NCBI RefSeq assembly: GCF_041927875.1
Contig: NZ_JBHFHN010000001.1
Reading direction: 5' to 3' (one strand)
Source of the DNA: Paracoccus sp041927875
GTDB taxonomy: Bacteria; Pseudomonadota; Alphaproteobacteria; Rhodobacterales; Rhodobacteraceae
DNA: 64,000 nucleotides
The notes under the pieces are model-generated. The model did no database searches, was not told where the DNA came from, and saw nothing but the letters and a program-made list of their open reading frames with translations. Below are positions 1 through 8,309 of the stretch, one piece after another. The position numbers were made by a program, and so were the translations under genes. Position 1 is the first letter of the stretch. Each line of letters opens with the position of its first letter.

Positions 1-599
1 ATCTGTTCCAGATCCTGAAGCGTGGCGATCACCTGACCGGGCGTCACATAGCTGCCCGGATCGATGCGCGGCAGGCCGATGGTGCCACCAAAGGGTGCGG
101 TCAGGCGCCGGGTCGACAGGCTGACCTCGGCGCGGGCCACGGCGGCCTCGGCGCTGCGCAGATTGGCATCCGCGCCCTCAAGATTGGCGTCCGAGGTCAC
201 GCCGCGCCGTTGCAGCGCGCGGGCGCGGTCCAGCGCGGTGCGCGCCACCTCAAGCTGGCTTTTGGCCGATTGCACATCGGCCTCTTGCGTGACGTCATCC
301 AGCCGCACCAGCAGATCGCCCTGGGCAACCTTCTGGTTGGCCGCAAAGGCGATCTCGCGCACAAGGCCGGGCGCCTCGACCGTCAGATCGATGCCCTGCG
401 CCGCATTGACCGTGCCGATCGCGCTGATCCCCGGCTGCCAGGTGGTCGGCTGCACCGTGACCGTCGTCACCGGCATCACCTGCACCGGCAGATTGGCGAA
501 GATCTGCCGGATCATGTTGTCGCGGAACAGGTTGAAGCCGATCAGGCCACCACCGATCAGGATCAGGGCCACAAGGGCAATGATAAGACGTTTGATCAC
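1..599 (-). CDS. RND efflux transporter periplasmic adaptor subunit (5' part only)
   Basis: Membrane fusion protein of the AcrA/MexE type, which links an inner-membrane RND pump to an outer-membrane channel. The visible 199 residues hold an N-terminal signal anchor (hydrophobic stretch at about residues 4-21), the first half of the biotinyl-lipoyl-like domain (VRLDDVTQEADV region), an alpha-helical hairpin rich in Ala/Glu/Arg, and the return lipoyl half with APFGGTIGLPRIDPGSYV. The C-terminal beta-barrel is cut off by the window edge. The start is a GTG preceded by AGGAG six bases upstream (606-610), which makes it convincing. The pump gene would lie to the left, outside the window; substrate unknown. 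Confidence 0.88.
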   Translation of the reverse strand, partial: MIKRLIIALVALILIGGGLIGFNLFRDNMIRQIFANLPVQVMPVTTVTVQPTTWQPGISAIGTVNAAQGIDLTVEAPGLVREIAFAANQKVAQGDLLVRLDDVTQEADVQSAKSQLEVARTALDRARALQRRGVTSDANLEGADANLRSAEAAVARAEVSLSTRRLTAPFGGTIGLPRIDPGSYVTPGQVIATLQDLEQ

Positions 600-774
600 A
601 AAAGGCTCCTGTCGGCGGGAATACGCTGGGAATACCGGCCCAAGATTGGGTTTTGGGGGCAAGTGTCAAGCCATGGTCGGCAGGGGCTGGGCAGAGATTT
701 TCCCGACAAAAACGCTTGACTTGCGATTTGGCGTAGTATTTTGGTCAGGTTAATCCCTGCCCAAAGGTGCCTAG

Positions 775-2031
775 ATGACCCGCATCCCCACTCTGATCGC
801 CGTGCTGCTGGCTGCTAGCCCGGCGGCTGCCGCCCCACCCACCGCCGATGCGGTCGTGGGCCATTACGCCGATCTGGCGCAGGCGAAATATGGCGACAGC
901 CTGACCGCGGCGACGGCCCTGCGGGGGGCGGTTCAGGCGCTGATCGACGCGCCGTCCGAGGCCACCCTGACCGCCGCGCGGCAGGCTTGGACCGCCGCGC
1001 GCGTGCCCTATCAGCAGACCGAAGCCTTCCGCTTTGGCAACGCCATCGTCGACGACTGGGAAGGCCGCGTGAACGCCTGGCCGCTGGATGAGGGGCTGAT
1101 CGATTACGTCGCCGAGGACACCCCCAGTGCCGAGGACAACGAACTGGCGCAGCTGAACATCATCGCCAATCCGCAGCTTCGCGTGGGCGCCGATGTGATC
1201 GACGCCAGCACCATCACCCCGGCGCTGATCCAGTCGCTGCATGAGGCCGGCGGCATCGAGGCCAATGTCGCCTCGGGCTATCACGCGATCGAGTTCCTGC
1301 TGTGGGGCCAGGATCTGAACGGCACCGGCCCCGGCGCGGGCAACCGCCCCTTCACCGATTATGTGCAGGGACCGGACTGCACCGGCGGCAATTGCGACCG
1401 CCGCGCCGCCTATCTGCTGGCCGCGACCGATCTTCTGGTGGCGGATCTGACCGAGATGACGGAAAACTGGGGCGGGGACGGGGCCGCGCGCAAGGCCGTG
1501 ACTGCCGATCCGCAGGCCGGGCTGAATGCGATGCTGACCGGCATGGGCAGCCTGTCCTACGGCGAACAGGCGGGTGAGCGGATGAAGCTGGGCCTGATGC
1601 TGAACGACCCCGAGGAAGAGCATGACTGCTTTTCCGACCAGACCCACCTGAGCCATTTCCATGACGGGTTGGGCATCCAGAATGTCTATCTGGGCCGCTA
1701 TACCCGGCTGGATGGCAGCCAGATGACCGGCCCCGCGCTGACCGATCTGGTCGCCGCCAAGGATCCGGCCGTCGATCAGGCGCTGCGCAGTGATCTGGAC
1801 ACGACCATGGCCGCGCTGACCGCGCTGCGCGACAAGGCCGAGGGCGGCATGGCCTATGACATGATGCTGGCGCCCGGCAATGCCGAGGGCGAGGCCGCGA
1901 TCATGACCGCCGTCGATGGCCTTGTGGCGCAGACGAAATCCATCGAACGCGCGGTCGCGGTGCTGGGGCTGAACCCGATCGCCTTTGAAGGCTCGGACAG
2001 TCTGGATCACCCGGACGCGGTGTTTCAGTAA
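775..2031 (+). CDS. Imelysin family periplasmic protein (first copy)
   Basis: A 418-residue exported protein with a signal peptide (residues 1 to about 20, ending AAAAPP). It carries the imelysin hallmark GxHxxE as G168-Y-H170-A-I-E173, followed by FLLWGQD. Imelysins (IrpA/ICMP family) are iron-regulated periplasmic or outer-membrane-associated proteins linked to iron uptake; the proposed peptidase activity is doubtful and the motif may bind metal. The ATG is preceded by AAAGG seven bases upstream. It is the first gene of a five-gene same-strand cluster (imelysin, bfd, bfr, di-haem oxidoreductase, imelysin). A TTGACT sequence at 716-721 could be a -35 box, but the spacing to the nearest AT-rich -10 is poor. 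Confidence 0.9.
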   Translation: MTRIPTLIAVLLAASPAAAAPPTADAVVGHYADLAQAKYGDSLTAATALRGAVQALIDAPSEATLTAARQAWTAARVPYQQTEAFRFGNAIVDDWEGRVNAWPLDEGLIDYVAEDTPSAEDNELAQLNIIANPQLRVGADVIDASTITPALIQSLHEAGGIEANVASGYHAIEFLLWGQDLNGTGPGAGNRPFTDYVQGPDCTGGNCDRRAAYLLAATDLLVADLTEMTENWGGDGAARKAVTADPQAGLNAMLTGMGSLSYGEQAGERMKLGLMLNDPEEEHDCFSDQTHLSHFHDGLGIQNVYLGRYTRLDGSQMTGPALTDLVAAKDPAVDQALRSDLDTTMAALTALRDKAEGGMAYDMMLAPGNAEGEAAIMTAVDGLVAQTKSIERAVAVLGLNPIAFEGSDSLDHPDAVFQ

Positions 2032-2051
2032 CTGAATCAGGGGTTTGCGCG

Positions 2052-2300
2052 ATGATCGTCTGTCACTGCATGAACATCACCGACCGCGACATCCAGGCCG
2101 CCGTGACCTGGATGCGCGCCGCCGATCCCGACACGATCGTCACACCTGGCAAGATCTATCACGCGCTTGGCAAGCGCGCGGATTGCGGCGGCTGCATGAA
2201 ACTGTTTGTATCCACCATGCGCCGGGTCGAGGCCTTCCCTGTGGATTCCGGCGTTCCGGCGCTGCCGCCGGCCCTGACAGGCTGGCGCCAGACCGGTTGA
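2052..2300 (+). CDS. bfd: Bacterioferritin-associated ferredoxin
   Basis: An 82-residue [2Fe-2S] protein of the BFD-like family. Cys4 and Cys6 (VCHC) and the C-terminal CGGC near residues 46-49 are the four cluster ligands in the usual spacing. Bfd docks on bacterioferritin and passes electrons to its haem so that stored ferric iron is reduced and released. It lies 20 bp after the imelysin stop and 19 bp before bfr, so co-expression is likely. The residues after about 60 are a Pro-rich tail beyond the core domain. Confidence 0.92.
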   Translation: MIVCHCMNITDRDIQAAVTWMRAADPDTIVTPGKIYHALGKRADCGGCMKLFVSTMRRVEAFPVDSGVPALPPALTGWRQTG

Positions 2301-2319
2301 TTTTACGAAAGGATATCAG

Positions 2320-2805
2320 ATGAAGGGCGACGCAAAGGTCATCGAGTACCTGAACGCAGCACTGCGGTCGGAACTGACGGCGGTCAGCCAGTATTGGCTG
2401 CACTACCGCCTGCAAGAGGATTGGGGTTACGGCCGCATTGCCGACAAGTCGCGGGCGGAATCCATCGAAGAGATGAACCACGCCGACCGGCTGATCGCAC
2501 GGATCATCTTTCTGGAAGGTCATCCGAACCTGCAAAAGCTGGACCCGCTGCGCATCGGTCAGGACATCCGCGAAACGCTGGAGGCCGATCTGGCCGGCGA
2601 ACATGACGCGCGCAACCTGTATATGGAGGCGCGCGACCATTGCGAGAAGGTGGGCGATCACGTCTCGAAAAAGCTGTTCGAGGATCTGATCGCGGATGAG
2701 GAAGGCCATATCGACTTCCTTGAAACGCAGATCGGCCTGCACGATCAGCTTGGCGCGCAGAATTACGGCCTGTTGAACGCCAAACCCGCCGATCAGGCCG
2801 AATAG
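2320..2805 (+). CDS. bfr: Bacterioferritin
   Basis: A 161-residue ferritin-like subunit of the 24-mer iron storage shell. All expected residues are present: ferroxidase ligands E18, E51, H54, E94, E127 and H130, and M52, the haem-coordinating methionine shared by subunit pairs. Length and motif positions match the canonical family exactly, so this is a haem-containing bacterioferritin rather than a plain ferritin. GAAAGGA lies just upstream of the ATG. It is paired with bfd upstream and followed by a hairpin (2822-2841) before the di-haem oxidoreductase gene. Confidence 0.96.
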   Translation: MKGDAKVIEYLNAALRSELTAVSQYWLHYRLQEDWGYGRIADKSRAESIEEMNHADRLIARIIFLEGHPNLQKLDPLRIGQDIRETLEADLAGEHDARNLYMEARDHCEKVGDHVSKKLFEDLIADEEGHIDFLETQIGLHDQLGAQNYGLLNAKPADQAE

Positions 2806-2821
2806 GCGCAGAACACGGCGC

Positions 2822-2841
2822 GCGGCGGGGTCGCCCGCCGC
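2822..2841 (+). terminator. GC hairpin after bfr, possible attenuator
   Basis: A perfect 8-bp stem, GCGGCGGG / CCCGCCGC with a GTCG loop, 17 bases after the bfr stop. There is no T-run, so it is not a classical intrinsic terminator. It may reduce read-through into the downstream gene or stabilise the bfd-bfr message. Confidence 0.4.
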
Positions 2842-2895
2842 CGCACCCTGGCCGCGCGGGCGTGCCGCTGCGGCCCACATCAGTTGGACCGCCCC

Positions 2896-4437
2896 ATGCC
2901 TGCCCCCCGCCTTTTCCCTGCGCTGACCGTGATCGCGGCGGCGATGCTGCCTGTGGGCGCCACCGCGATGGATGCCGCGCCCTGGTCGGACGATCCGCAT
3001 CTGACCATCACCCCCCGCACCGCGGATGAGGCCGCCCGCATCACGGCAGTCACCCGCCCGACCGAAGACTTCTCCAAGCCCGAGCCGTTCGAATCCCGTC
3101 CCGCCGGTGCCGCCACCGTCGCGCTGAAGCCCACGGCGGATGCGTTTTCGCAGTTCTCGGGCAATATGCCCTTCGCGCATGAGATGGATTTCAAGCTGGG
3201 CAATGGCATCTTCCGCAAGCTGTGGGTGGCCGCGCCATCCTCGACGCGGGGCAGCGATGGCTTGGGGCCGCTTTACAACGCGCGGGCCTGCCAGAACTGC
3301 CATATCAAGGACGGGCGCGGGCATCTGCCCAAGGGCGATGACGACAGCCGGGTGTCGGCTTTCCTGCGGCTGTCGGTGCCGGGCGGCGCGGATGTGCCCG
3401 CGATCCCCGATTACATCCCGACCAGCCCCGATCCCGTCTATGGCGGGCAGTTGCAGGATCTGGCGATCCAGGGGCACAGGGCCGAAGGCCATATGGCGAT
3501 CCGCTGGACCGATGTGCCGGTCTCGCTGGCTGACGGCGCGGTGATTACCCTGCGCCAGCCCGGCTATGCGCTGGAACGCCCCGGCTATGGTGCGCCTTCG
3601 GCCGATCTGATGATCTCGCCGCGCGTGGCCCCGCAGATGATCGGGCTGGGCCTGATCGAGGCGATCCCCGCCGCCGACATTCTGGCGCTGCAAGACCCGG
3701 ACGATGCCGATGGCGACGGCATTTCGGGCCGCGCCAATATCGTCTGGTCGGTGGAACATGACCGCCCGATGCTGGGCCGCTTTGGCCTGAAGGCCGGGGC
3801 GCCCACGATCCGGCATCAGTCGGCGGCGGCATTTGCGGGCGATATGGGCCTGTCAAATCCGCTGTTCCCCGATCCCTGGGGCGATTGCACCCCCGCCCAG
3901 ACCGACTGCCGCAAGGCCCCGGTCGGGCAAGAGGATCAGGTCCGCGATGGGCTGGAGGTTGACGGCCAAAGCCTTGATCTGGTGACCTTCTATTCGCGCA
4001 ATCTGGGGGTTCCCGAGCGCCGCGAGCCGGGCCGCGCCGATGTGCTGCGCGGCAAGCAGATCGCTTACGCGATCGGCTGCACCAGTTGCCACAATCCGAA
4101 GTTCGTGACCCATCGGCTGCCCGACCAGCCCGAGCAGAGTTTCCAGCTGATCTGGCCCTACAGCGATTTCCTGCTGCATGACATGGGCGAGGGGCTGGCC
4201 GACGACCGCCCGGAATCCCGCGCCACGGGGCGCGAATGGCGCACCGCGCCCTTGTGGGGGATCGCGCTGAACCGACAGGTCACCGGCGTCGAAAGCTATC
4301 TGCATGATGGCCGCGCCCGCAGCCTGCTCGAGGCGATCCTCTGGCATGGCGGCGAGGCGCAGGCGGCGCGCGATGCCGTCGTGGCCTTGCCCGAAACCGA
4401 TCGAAAGGCACTGATCGCATGGCTCGAATCCTTGTAG
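2896..4437 (+). CDS. Di-haem oxidoreductase (DUF1111 / thiol oxidoreductase-like family)
   Basis: A 513-residue periplasmic c-type cytochrome. A signal peptide covers roughly residues 1-25. Two haem-binding CxxCH motifs are visible: C132-QNC-H136 and C395-TSC-H399, in the arrangement of the DHOR family, related to bacterial cytochrome c peroxidases. In other proteobacteria such genes sit between two imelysin genes in iron-regulated operons, exactly as here, so a role in periplasmic iron oxidation or uptake is inferred. I use ATG 2896; an in-frame TTG at 2884 is possible. The 3' end overlaps the next gene by 19 bp, implying translational coupling. Confidence 0.9.
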   Translation: MPAPRLFPALTVIAAAMLPVGATAMDAAPWSDDPHLTITPRTADEAARITAVTRPTEDFSKPEPFESRPAGAATVALKPTADAFSQFSGNMPFAHEMDFKLGNGIFRKLWVAAPSSTRGSDGLGPLYNARACQNCHIKDGRGHLPKGDDDSRVSAFLRLSVPGGADVPAIPDYIPTSPDPVYGGQLQDLAIQGHRAEGHMAIRWTDVPVSLADGAVITLRQPGYALERPGYGAPSADLMISPRVAPQMIGLGLIEAIPAADILALQDPDDADGDGISGRANIVWSVEHDRPMLGRFGLKAGAPTIRHQSAAAFAGDMGLSNPLFPDPWGDCTPAQTDCRKAPVGQEDQVRDGLEVDGQSLDLVTFYSRNLGVPERREPGRADVLRGKQIAYAIGCTSCHNPKFVTHRLPDQPEQSFQLIWPYSDFLLHDMGEGLADDRPESRATGREWRTAPLWGIALNRQVTGVESYLHDGRARSLLEAILWHGGEAQAARDAVVALPETDRKALIAWLESL

Positions 4438-5402
4438 GCCTGCTGGCCGCGCTGACGCTGGCCGCGCCCGCGCGCGCCGATGTGGCGCAGGCAGTGGATC
4501 AGGTGATCCGGCCTGCCTATGCGCAGCTCGCGGGCAGCGCGGCCACCCTGGCCGATGCCGCCCGCGCCGATTGCGACGGCCCCGGCCTTGCCGCGCCGTT
4601 TCAGGCGGTCTGGGACGATTGGGCGGCGATCGACTTTCTGCGCCTTGGCCCGGTCGAACAGGGCGGACGGGCGCAGGCGATCAGTTTTTGGCCGGATGTG
4701 AAATCCTCGGGCCTGCGGGCGCAGCAGGCGCTGATCGACGCCGATGCCCCGGCCATCGACGACCCGGCTGCCTTTGCCGATCTGTCGGTCGCTCTGCGCG
4801 GCCTGGCGGGGCTTGAGCGGCTGATCTACCCCTCGCGCCTGCGGGCAGATGAGGGGGTCCGCTGCCGGATGATCCGCGCCACCGCCGATGATCTGGCGCG
4901 CATGACGGCGGGGCTGCGCGACGACTGGCAGACCTTCGCGCCGGAACTGACCCAGCCGGGGCAGGGCGCGACGCCGGCCTATCTGACCAGGGCCGAGGCC
5001 GAGGGCGCCATCTTCACCCAGATTGTCACCGGGCTGGGGGCCTTGGCCGACACCCGCCTTGGCCGCCCGCTGGGGACGTTCGACAAGCCCCATCCCGACC
5101 GCGCCGAGGCCGCCGCGGCGGGGCGCAGCATGGCCAATGTGATCGCCAGCCTGACCGGGATGCAGGCGCTGACGCGGGCGCTGCACGATCCGGCGCCGCG
5201 CAGTCAGGCGGGGTTCGATCAGGCGCTTGCTCTGGCGCGGGCGCTGCCCGACGATGCCCTGGCGCGCGTCGATGACCCGCAGATCTGGCTGAAGGTCGAG
5301 ATCCTGCAACAGCGCATTCAGGCCCTGCGCGACACGGTTCAGGCCGAGGTCGGGGGCGCGTTGAACCTGTCGGTCGGCTTCAACGCCCGCGACGGGGATT
5401 AG
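4419..5402 (+). CDS. Imelysin family periplasmic protein (second copy, motif variant)
   Basis: A 327-residue exported protein with a signal peptide ending near ARADVAQ (residue 20). It belongs to the imelysin-like family but differs from the first copy: the GxHxxE motif reads G128-L-A130-G-L-E133, so the His is replaced by Ala while Gly and Glu are kept. It is shorter than the first copy (327 against 418). Its start overlaps the di-haem oxidoreductase by 19 bp. Its TAG stop overlaps the stop of convergent modC. It probably works with the di-haem protein in the same periplasmic iron pathway. Confidence 0.87.
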   Translation: MARILVGLLAALTLAAPARADVAQAVDQVIRPAYAQLAGSAATLADAARADCDGPGLAAPFQAVWDDWAAIDFLRLGPVEQGGRAQAISFWPDVKSSGLRAQQALIDADAPAIDDPAAFADLSVALRGLAGLERLIYPSRLRADEGVRCRMIRATADDLARMTAGLRDDWQTFAPELTQPGQGATPAYLTRAEAEGAIFTQIVTGLGALADTRLGRPLGTFDKPHPDRAEAAAAGRSMANVIASLTGMQALTRALHDPAPRSQAGFDQALALARALPDDALARVDDPQIWLKVEILQQRIQALRDTVQAEVGGALNLSVGFNARDGD

Positions 5403-6481
5403 CCTAAAGCACCGCCCAGTTCGGCCTCTTGCGACAGCGATTTGACGATGGCCGTCAGTTCGGCGCCGGGGGCGACCTCAAGCCTGCGCGCCGACCGTTC
5501 GGTGATCCGCGCCAGGATCGGCCCGGCAGGCGTCAGCAGTTGCACCAGCACCGCCCCGTCGCGCCGCGCCAGCCCCTGCACCACGCCCGGCAGCAGGTTC
5601 AGCGCCGACAAGCCCTGCGGCACCCCGCGCGCCAGCATGACATCCGCCGCCGCGATCCGCAGCCGCAGCCGGGTGCCGACCGCCGCCGCCAGTCGCGGCA
5701 GGTAAAGCGTGGCATCGCCCGCCGCCAGCTCGGTCACGCCGTCGTCGTGATGGGCGATCACCTGCGCCGCGATCACCGCCCCGGCGGCACGCCCCGGCCC
5801 GGCGGTATCGGGATCGGCCAGCACGTCGGGCGCGGGACCGGCGCGGCGCAGGCGGCCCTGATCCAGCACGACCAGCGTGGTGGCGATGCGCGCGACCTCG
5901 GTGGGCGCGTGGGTGACATACAGCATCGGCACGCCCCCCTCGTCGCGCAGCCGTTCCAGAAACGGCAGGATCTCGGCCTTGCGGGGATCATCCAGCGCCG
6001 ACAGCGGCTCGTCCGCGATCAGCAGATCGGGGCCGGACAGCAGCGCGCGCCCGATCGCCACGCGCTGCCGCTCACCCCCCGACAGGGTGGCGGGGGCGCG
6101 GTCCAGCAGCGCGCCGATGCCCAGCATGTCGATCACTTGGCCCTCGGGCGGGATGCGCGCCCCGCGGGGCGCGAACCAGCGGCCATAGCGCAGGTTCTGG
6201 CGCACGCTGAGGTGCGGAAACAGCCGCCCGTCCTGAAAGATCAGCCCCAGACGGCGGCGATGCGGCGGCACGAAGATGCCGCGCGCGGTGTCGGTCAACA
6301 CCCGGCCCGCCACGCTGATACGCGCCGATTGCGGGCGCAAAAGACCCGCGACGGCGTTCAGCACCGTCGACTTCCCCGATCCCGACGGCCCGAACAGCAC
6401 CGTCACGCCGGGCGGCGCGTCAAAGGCCAGGTCGATCGAAAAGCCGCCGAAATCATGGCGCAGCCGCACCGAAACCGTCAT
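5399..6481 (-). CDS. modC: Molybdate ABC transporter ATP-binding protein
   Basis: A 360-residue ATPase that powers molybdate import with ModB and ModA. Walker A is GPSGSGKST (31-39), the ABC signature is LSGGERQRVA (about 133), Walker B is LLIADEP, and the C-terminal third is a TOBE/Mop-like domain (about 290-355) that binds oxyanion in the regulatory site of this family. The Mop-like tail and the modA-modB context separate it from sulfate transporters. The start codon overlaps the modB end by 4 bp (ATGA). Confidence 0.95.
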   Translation of the reverse strand: MTVSVRLRHDFGGFSIDLAFDAPPGVTVLFGPSGSGKSTVLNAVAGLLRPQSARISVAGRVLTDTARGIFVPPHRRRLGLIFQDGRLFPHLSVRQNLRYGRWFAPRGARIPPEGQVIDMLGIGALLDRAPATLSGGERQRVAIGRALLSGPDLLIADEPLSALDDPRKAEILPFLERLRDEGGVPMLYVTHAPTEVARIATTLVVLDQGRLRRAGPAPDVLADPDTAGPGRAAGAVIAAQVIAHHDDGVTELAAGDATLYLPRLAAAVGTRLRLRIAAADVMLARGVPQGLSALNLLPGVVQGLARRDGAVLVQLLTPAGPILARITERSARRLEVAPGAELTAIVKSLSQEAELGGALG

Positions 6482-7179
6482 GCCCGCGCCCCGATCCGGC
6501 GGCTGGCGCGGCGGGCCAGAGCCTCGGAGGCGATCAGCGCCACCATGGCGATGACGACCGAGATGATGACCAGCCGCAGCGCCTGCGCCTCACCCCCCGG
6601 CACCTGCAGAAAGCTGTAGATGGCCGAGGGCAGGGTCTGGGTCTGGCCGGGGATGTTCGACACAAAGGTGATGGTCGCCCCGAACTCGCCCATGGCCTTG
6701 GCAAAGGCCAGCACCGCGCCCGCGATCACGCCGGGCAGGATCAACGGCAGGGTGACGGTGGCCCAGACCATCGGGCGGCTTGCGCCCAGGCTGCCGGCTG
6801 CCTGTTCCAGCCGGGGATCGACCGCCTCGATCGACAGCCGGATGGCGCGCACCATCAGCGGGAATGCCATCACCGCCGCCGCCAGCACCGCGCCGGTCCA
6901 GCGGAAGGCCAGCACAAGGCCGAAGGTCTGTTCGAGCCAGGCTCCCACCGCGCCGCGACGGCCAAAGATCATCAGCAGCAGATAGCCGGTGACAACCGGC
7001 GGCAGCACCAGCGGCAGATGAACGAGGCCGTTCAGCAGCCCGTGCCCCCAGAACCGCCCGCGCGCAAGCGCATGGGCGACCCAGATCGCCAGCGGCAGGC
7101 TGATCGCCGTCGCCACCCCCGCGACCCGCAGCGACAGCGCCAGCGCATCCCATTCGGCGGGGCCAAGCCAGCCTGTCAC
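6478..7179 (-). CDS. modB: Molybdate ABC transporter permease
   Basis: A 233-residue inner-membrane permease with five to six hydrophobic segments. The EAA-type loop that contacts ModC is visible as EQAAGSLGASRPMVWATVTL, followed by LPLILPGV. Length is typical of ModB. It overlaps modA upstream and modC downstream by 4 bp each, giving a tightly coupled modABC operon. Confidence 0.95.
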   Translation of the reverse strand: MTGWLGPAEWDALALSLRVAGVATAISLPLAIWVAHALARGRFWGHGLLNGLVHLPLVLPPVVTGYLLLMIFGRRGAVGAWLEQTFGLVLAFRWTGAVLAAAVMAFPLMVRAIRLSIEAVDPRLEQAAGSLGASRPMVWATVTLPLILPGVIAGAVLAFAKAMGEFGATITFVSNIPGQTQTLPSAIYSFLQVPGGEAQALRLVIISVVIAMVALIASEALARRASRRIGARA

Positions 7180-7964
7180 GGGGTGGGGTCCAGCACCGTG
7201 AAGCCCTGCGCGGCAAAGACCGCGGCGGCGGCGGGGCCGGTCAGCGCGTCAAAAAAGGCGCGCTCGGCCGGGCCTGCGCCGGTCAGCAGGGCAGCGGGAT
7301 AGGTGATCGGATCGTGGCTGTCGGCCGGGAATGTGGCGCGCAGATGCACCGCCGGATCGGCAGCCGCGTCGGTAGCATAGACGATACCCAGCGGCGCCTC
7401 GCCGGTGGATACCAGCGTCAGGGCGGCGCGCACATTGTCGGCCTGTGCGACATCCGGCGCCACCGCGTCCCACAGCCCCAGGTGCTGCAAGGCCTGCTTG
7501 CCATATTGCCCGGCCGGCACGCTGTCGACCAAGGCCATGGCCAGCTTGCCGCCCGCGAGAAGCCCCCGCAGATCCGTCTTTGGTCCAAGATCGATCGCCG
7601 CGCCCGGATCATGGGCGATCAGCACCAGCCGGTTGCCCAGCAGATCGCGCCGCGAGCCGGGGACCACCGCGCCCGCCTGATCGACCGCATCCATCCATTC
7701 GCTCGAGGCCGAGATGAACACCCCAGCCGGCGCGCCCTGAAGGATCTGCCGCGCCAGCGCGTTCGATCCGGCATAGCTGATGCGAATCTGATGACCGCTG
7801 GCCTTTTCGACCTCGGCGGCAATCGGATCCAGCGCGGTCTTCAGCGAGGCTGCGGCGAAGACCACGACCTCGTCCGCCAGCGCGGGCAGGGCGGTCAGGG
7901 CCAGCGGCAGGGCAAGTATCAGCGCATGGCGCAGGCTTCGGGTCGGCATCTGATGGGGGCGCAT
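7176..7964 (-). CDS. modA: Molybdate-binding periplasmic protein
   Basis: A 262-residue solute-binding protein that captures molybdate in the periplasm. The signal peptide runs to about residue 30 (ALTALPALA, then DEVVVFAAASL, the usual mature N-terminus of ModA). I start at ATG 7964, with AAAGG about six bases upstream. The longest open frame begins at TTG 8039, but that would put a perfect operator-like palindrome (7977-8000) inside the coding region. First gene of modABC, probably repressed by a ModE-type regulator when molybdate is plentiful. Confidence 0.95.
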   Translation of the reverse strand: MRPHQMPTRSLRHALILALPLALTALPALADEVVVFAAASLKTALDPIAAEVEKASGHQIRISYAGSNALARQILQGAPAGVFISASSEWMDAVDQAGAVVPGSRRDLLGNRLVLIAHDPGAAIDLGPKTDLRGLLAGGKLAMALVDSVPAGQYGKQALQHLGLWDAVAPDVAQADNVRAALTLVSTGEAPLGIVYATDAAADPAVHLRATFPADSHDPITYPAALLTGAGPAERAFFDALTGPAAAAVFAAQGFTVLDPTP

Positions 7965-7976
7965 GACTGGCCTTTC

Positions 7977-8000
7977 GGTTATGTCCATCGAAACATAACC
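7977..8000. promoter_or_regulatory. ModE-type operator (Mo-box) upstream of modABC
   Basis: Perfect inverted repeat GGTTATGT - 8 bp - ACATAACC, 12 bases upstream of the modA start. It resembles the ModE/MopB site known in enterobacteria and Rhodobacter capsulatus (TATAT/ATATA half-sites inside a TTAT...ATAA palindrome). By family precedent ModE bound to molybdate represses modABC. No modE gene is in this window. Confidence 0.75.
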
Positions 8001-8136
8001 AAGCGCCACCGCGCCGCAAGCGTTATCTTTCCGCAGCAATAACGGGTGGCAGAGTGTCGCAGCACGACGGATCCCACGCGGCGCGCGACGCAGGGCGGCC
8101 GCCGTGAAACGCGGTGTCGAAGGCTGATGGGAAAAC

Positions 8137-8211
<75 letters not shown>

Positions 8212-8309
8212 ACCGTGCGGCGGGATTTAGCCAAGGCGGCGGGGGGTTGCAAGGGCGAAAATGCAAAAATCCGGATGACCTTTGTCGCCGGGCAGGATAA
8301 CCGGGCGGC

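Noticed and set aside
700..774. Iron-responsive operator (Fur, Irr or RirA type) before the imelysin operon
   Set aside because: I looked for TGA-N9-TCA and Irr-type palindromes and found none convincing; iron control is expected from the genes but not supported by a site.
7965..8039. N-terminal extension of ModA from TTG 8039
   Set aside because: It would place the operator-like palindrome in the coding region and put the signal peptide too far from the start.
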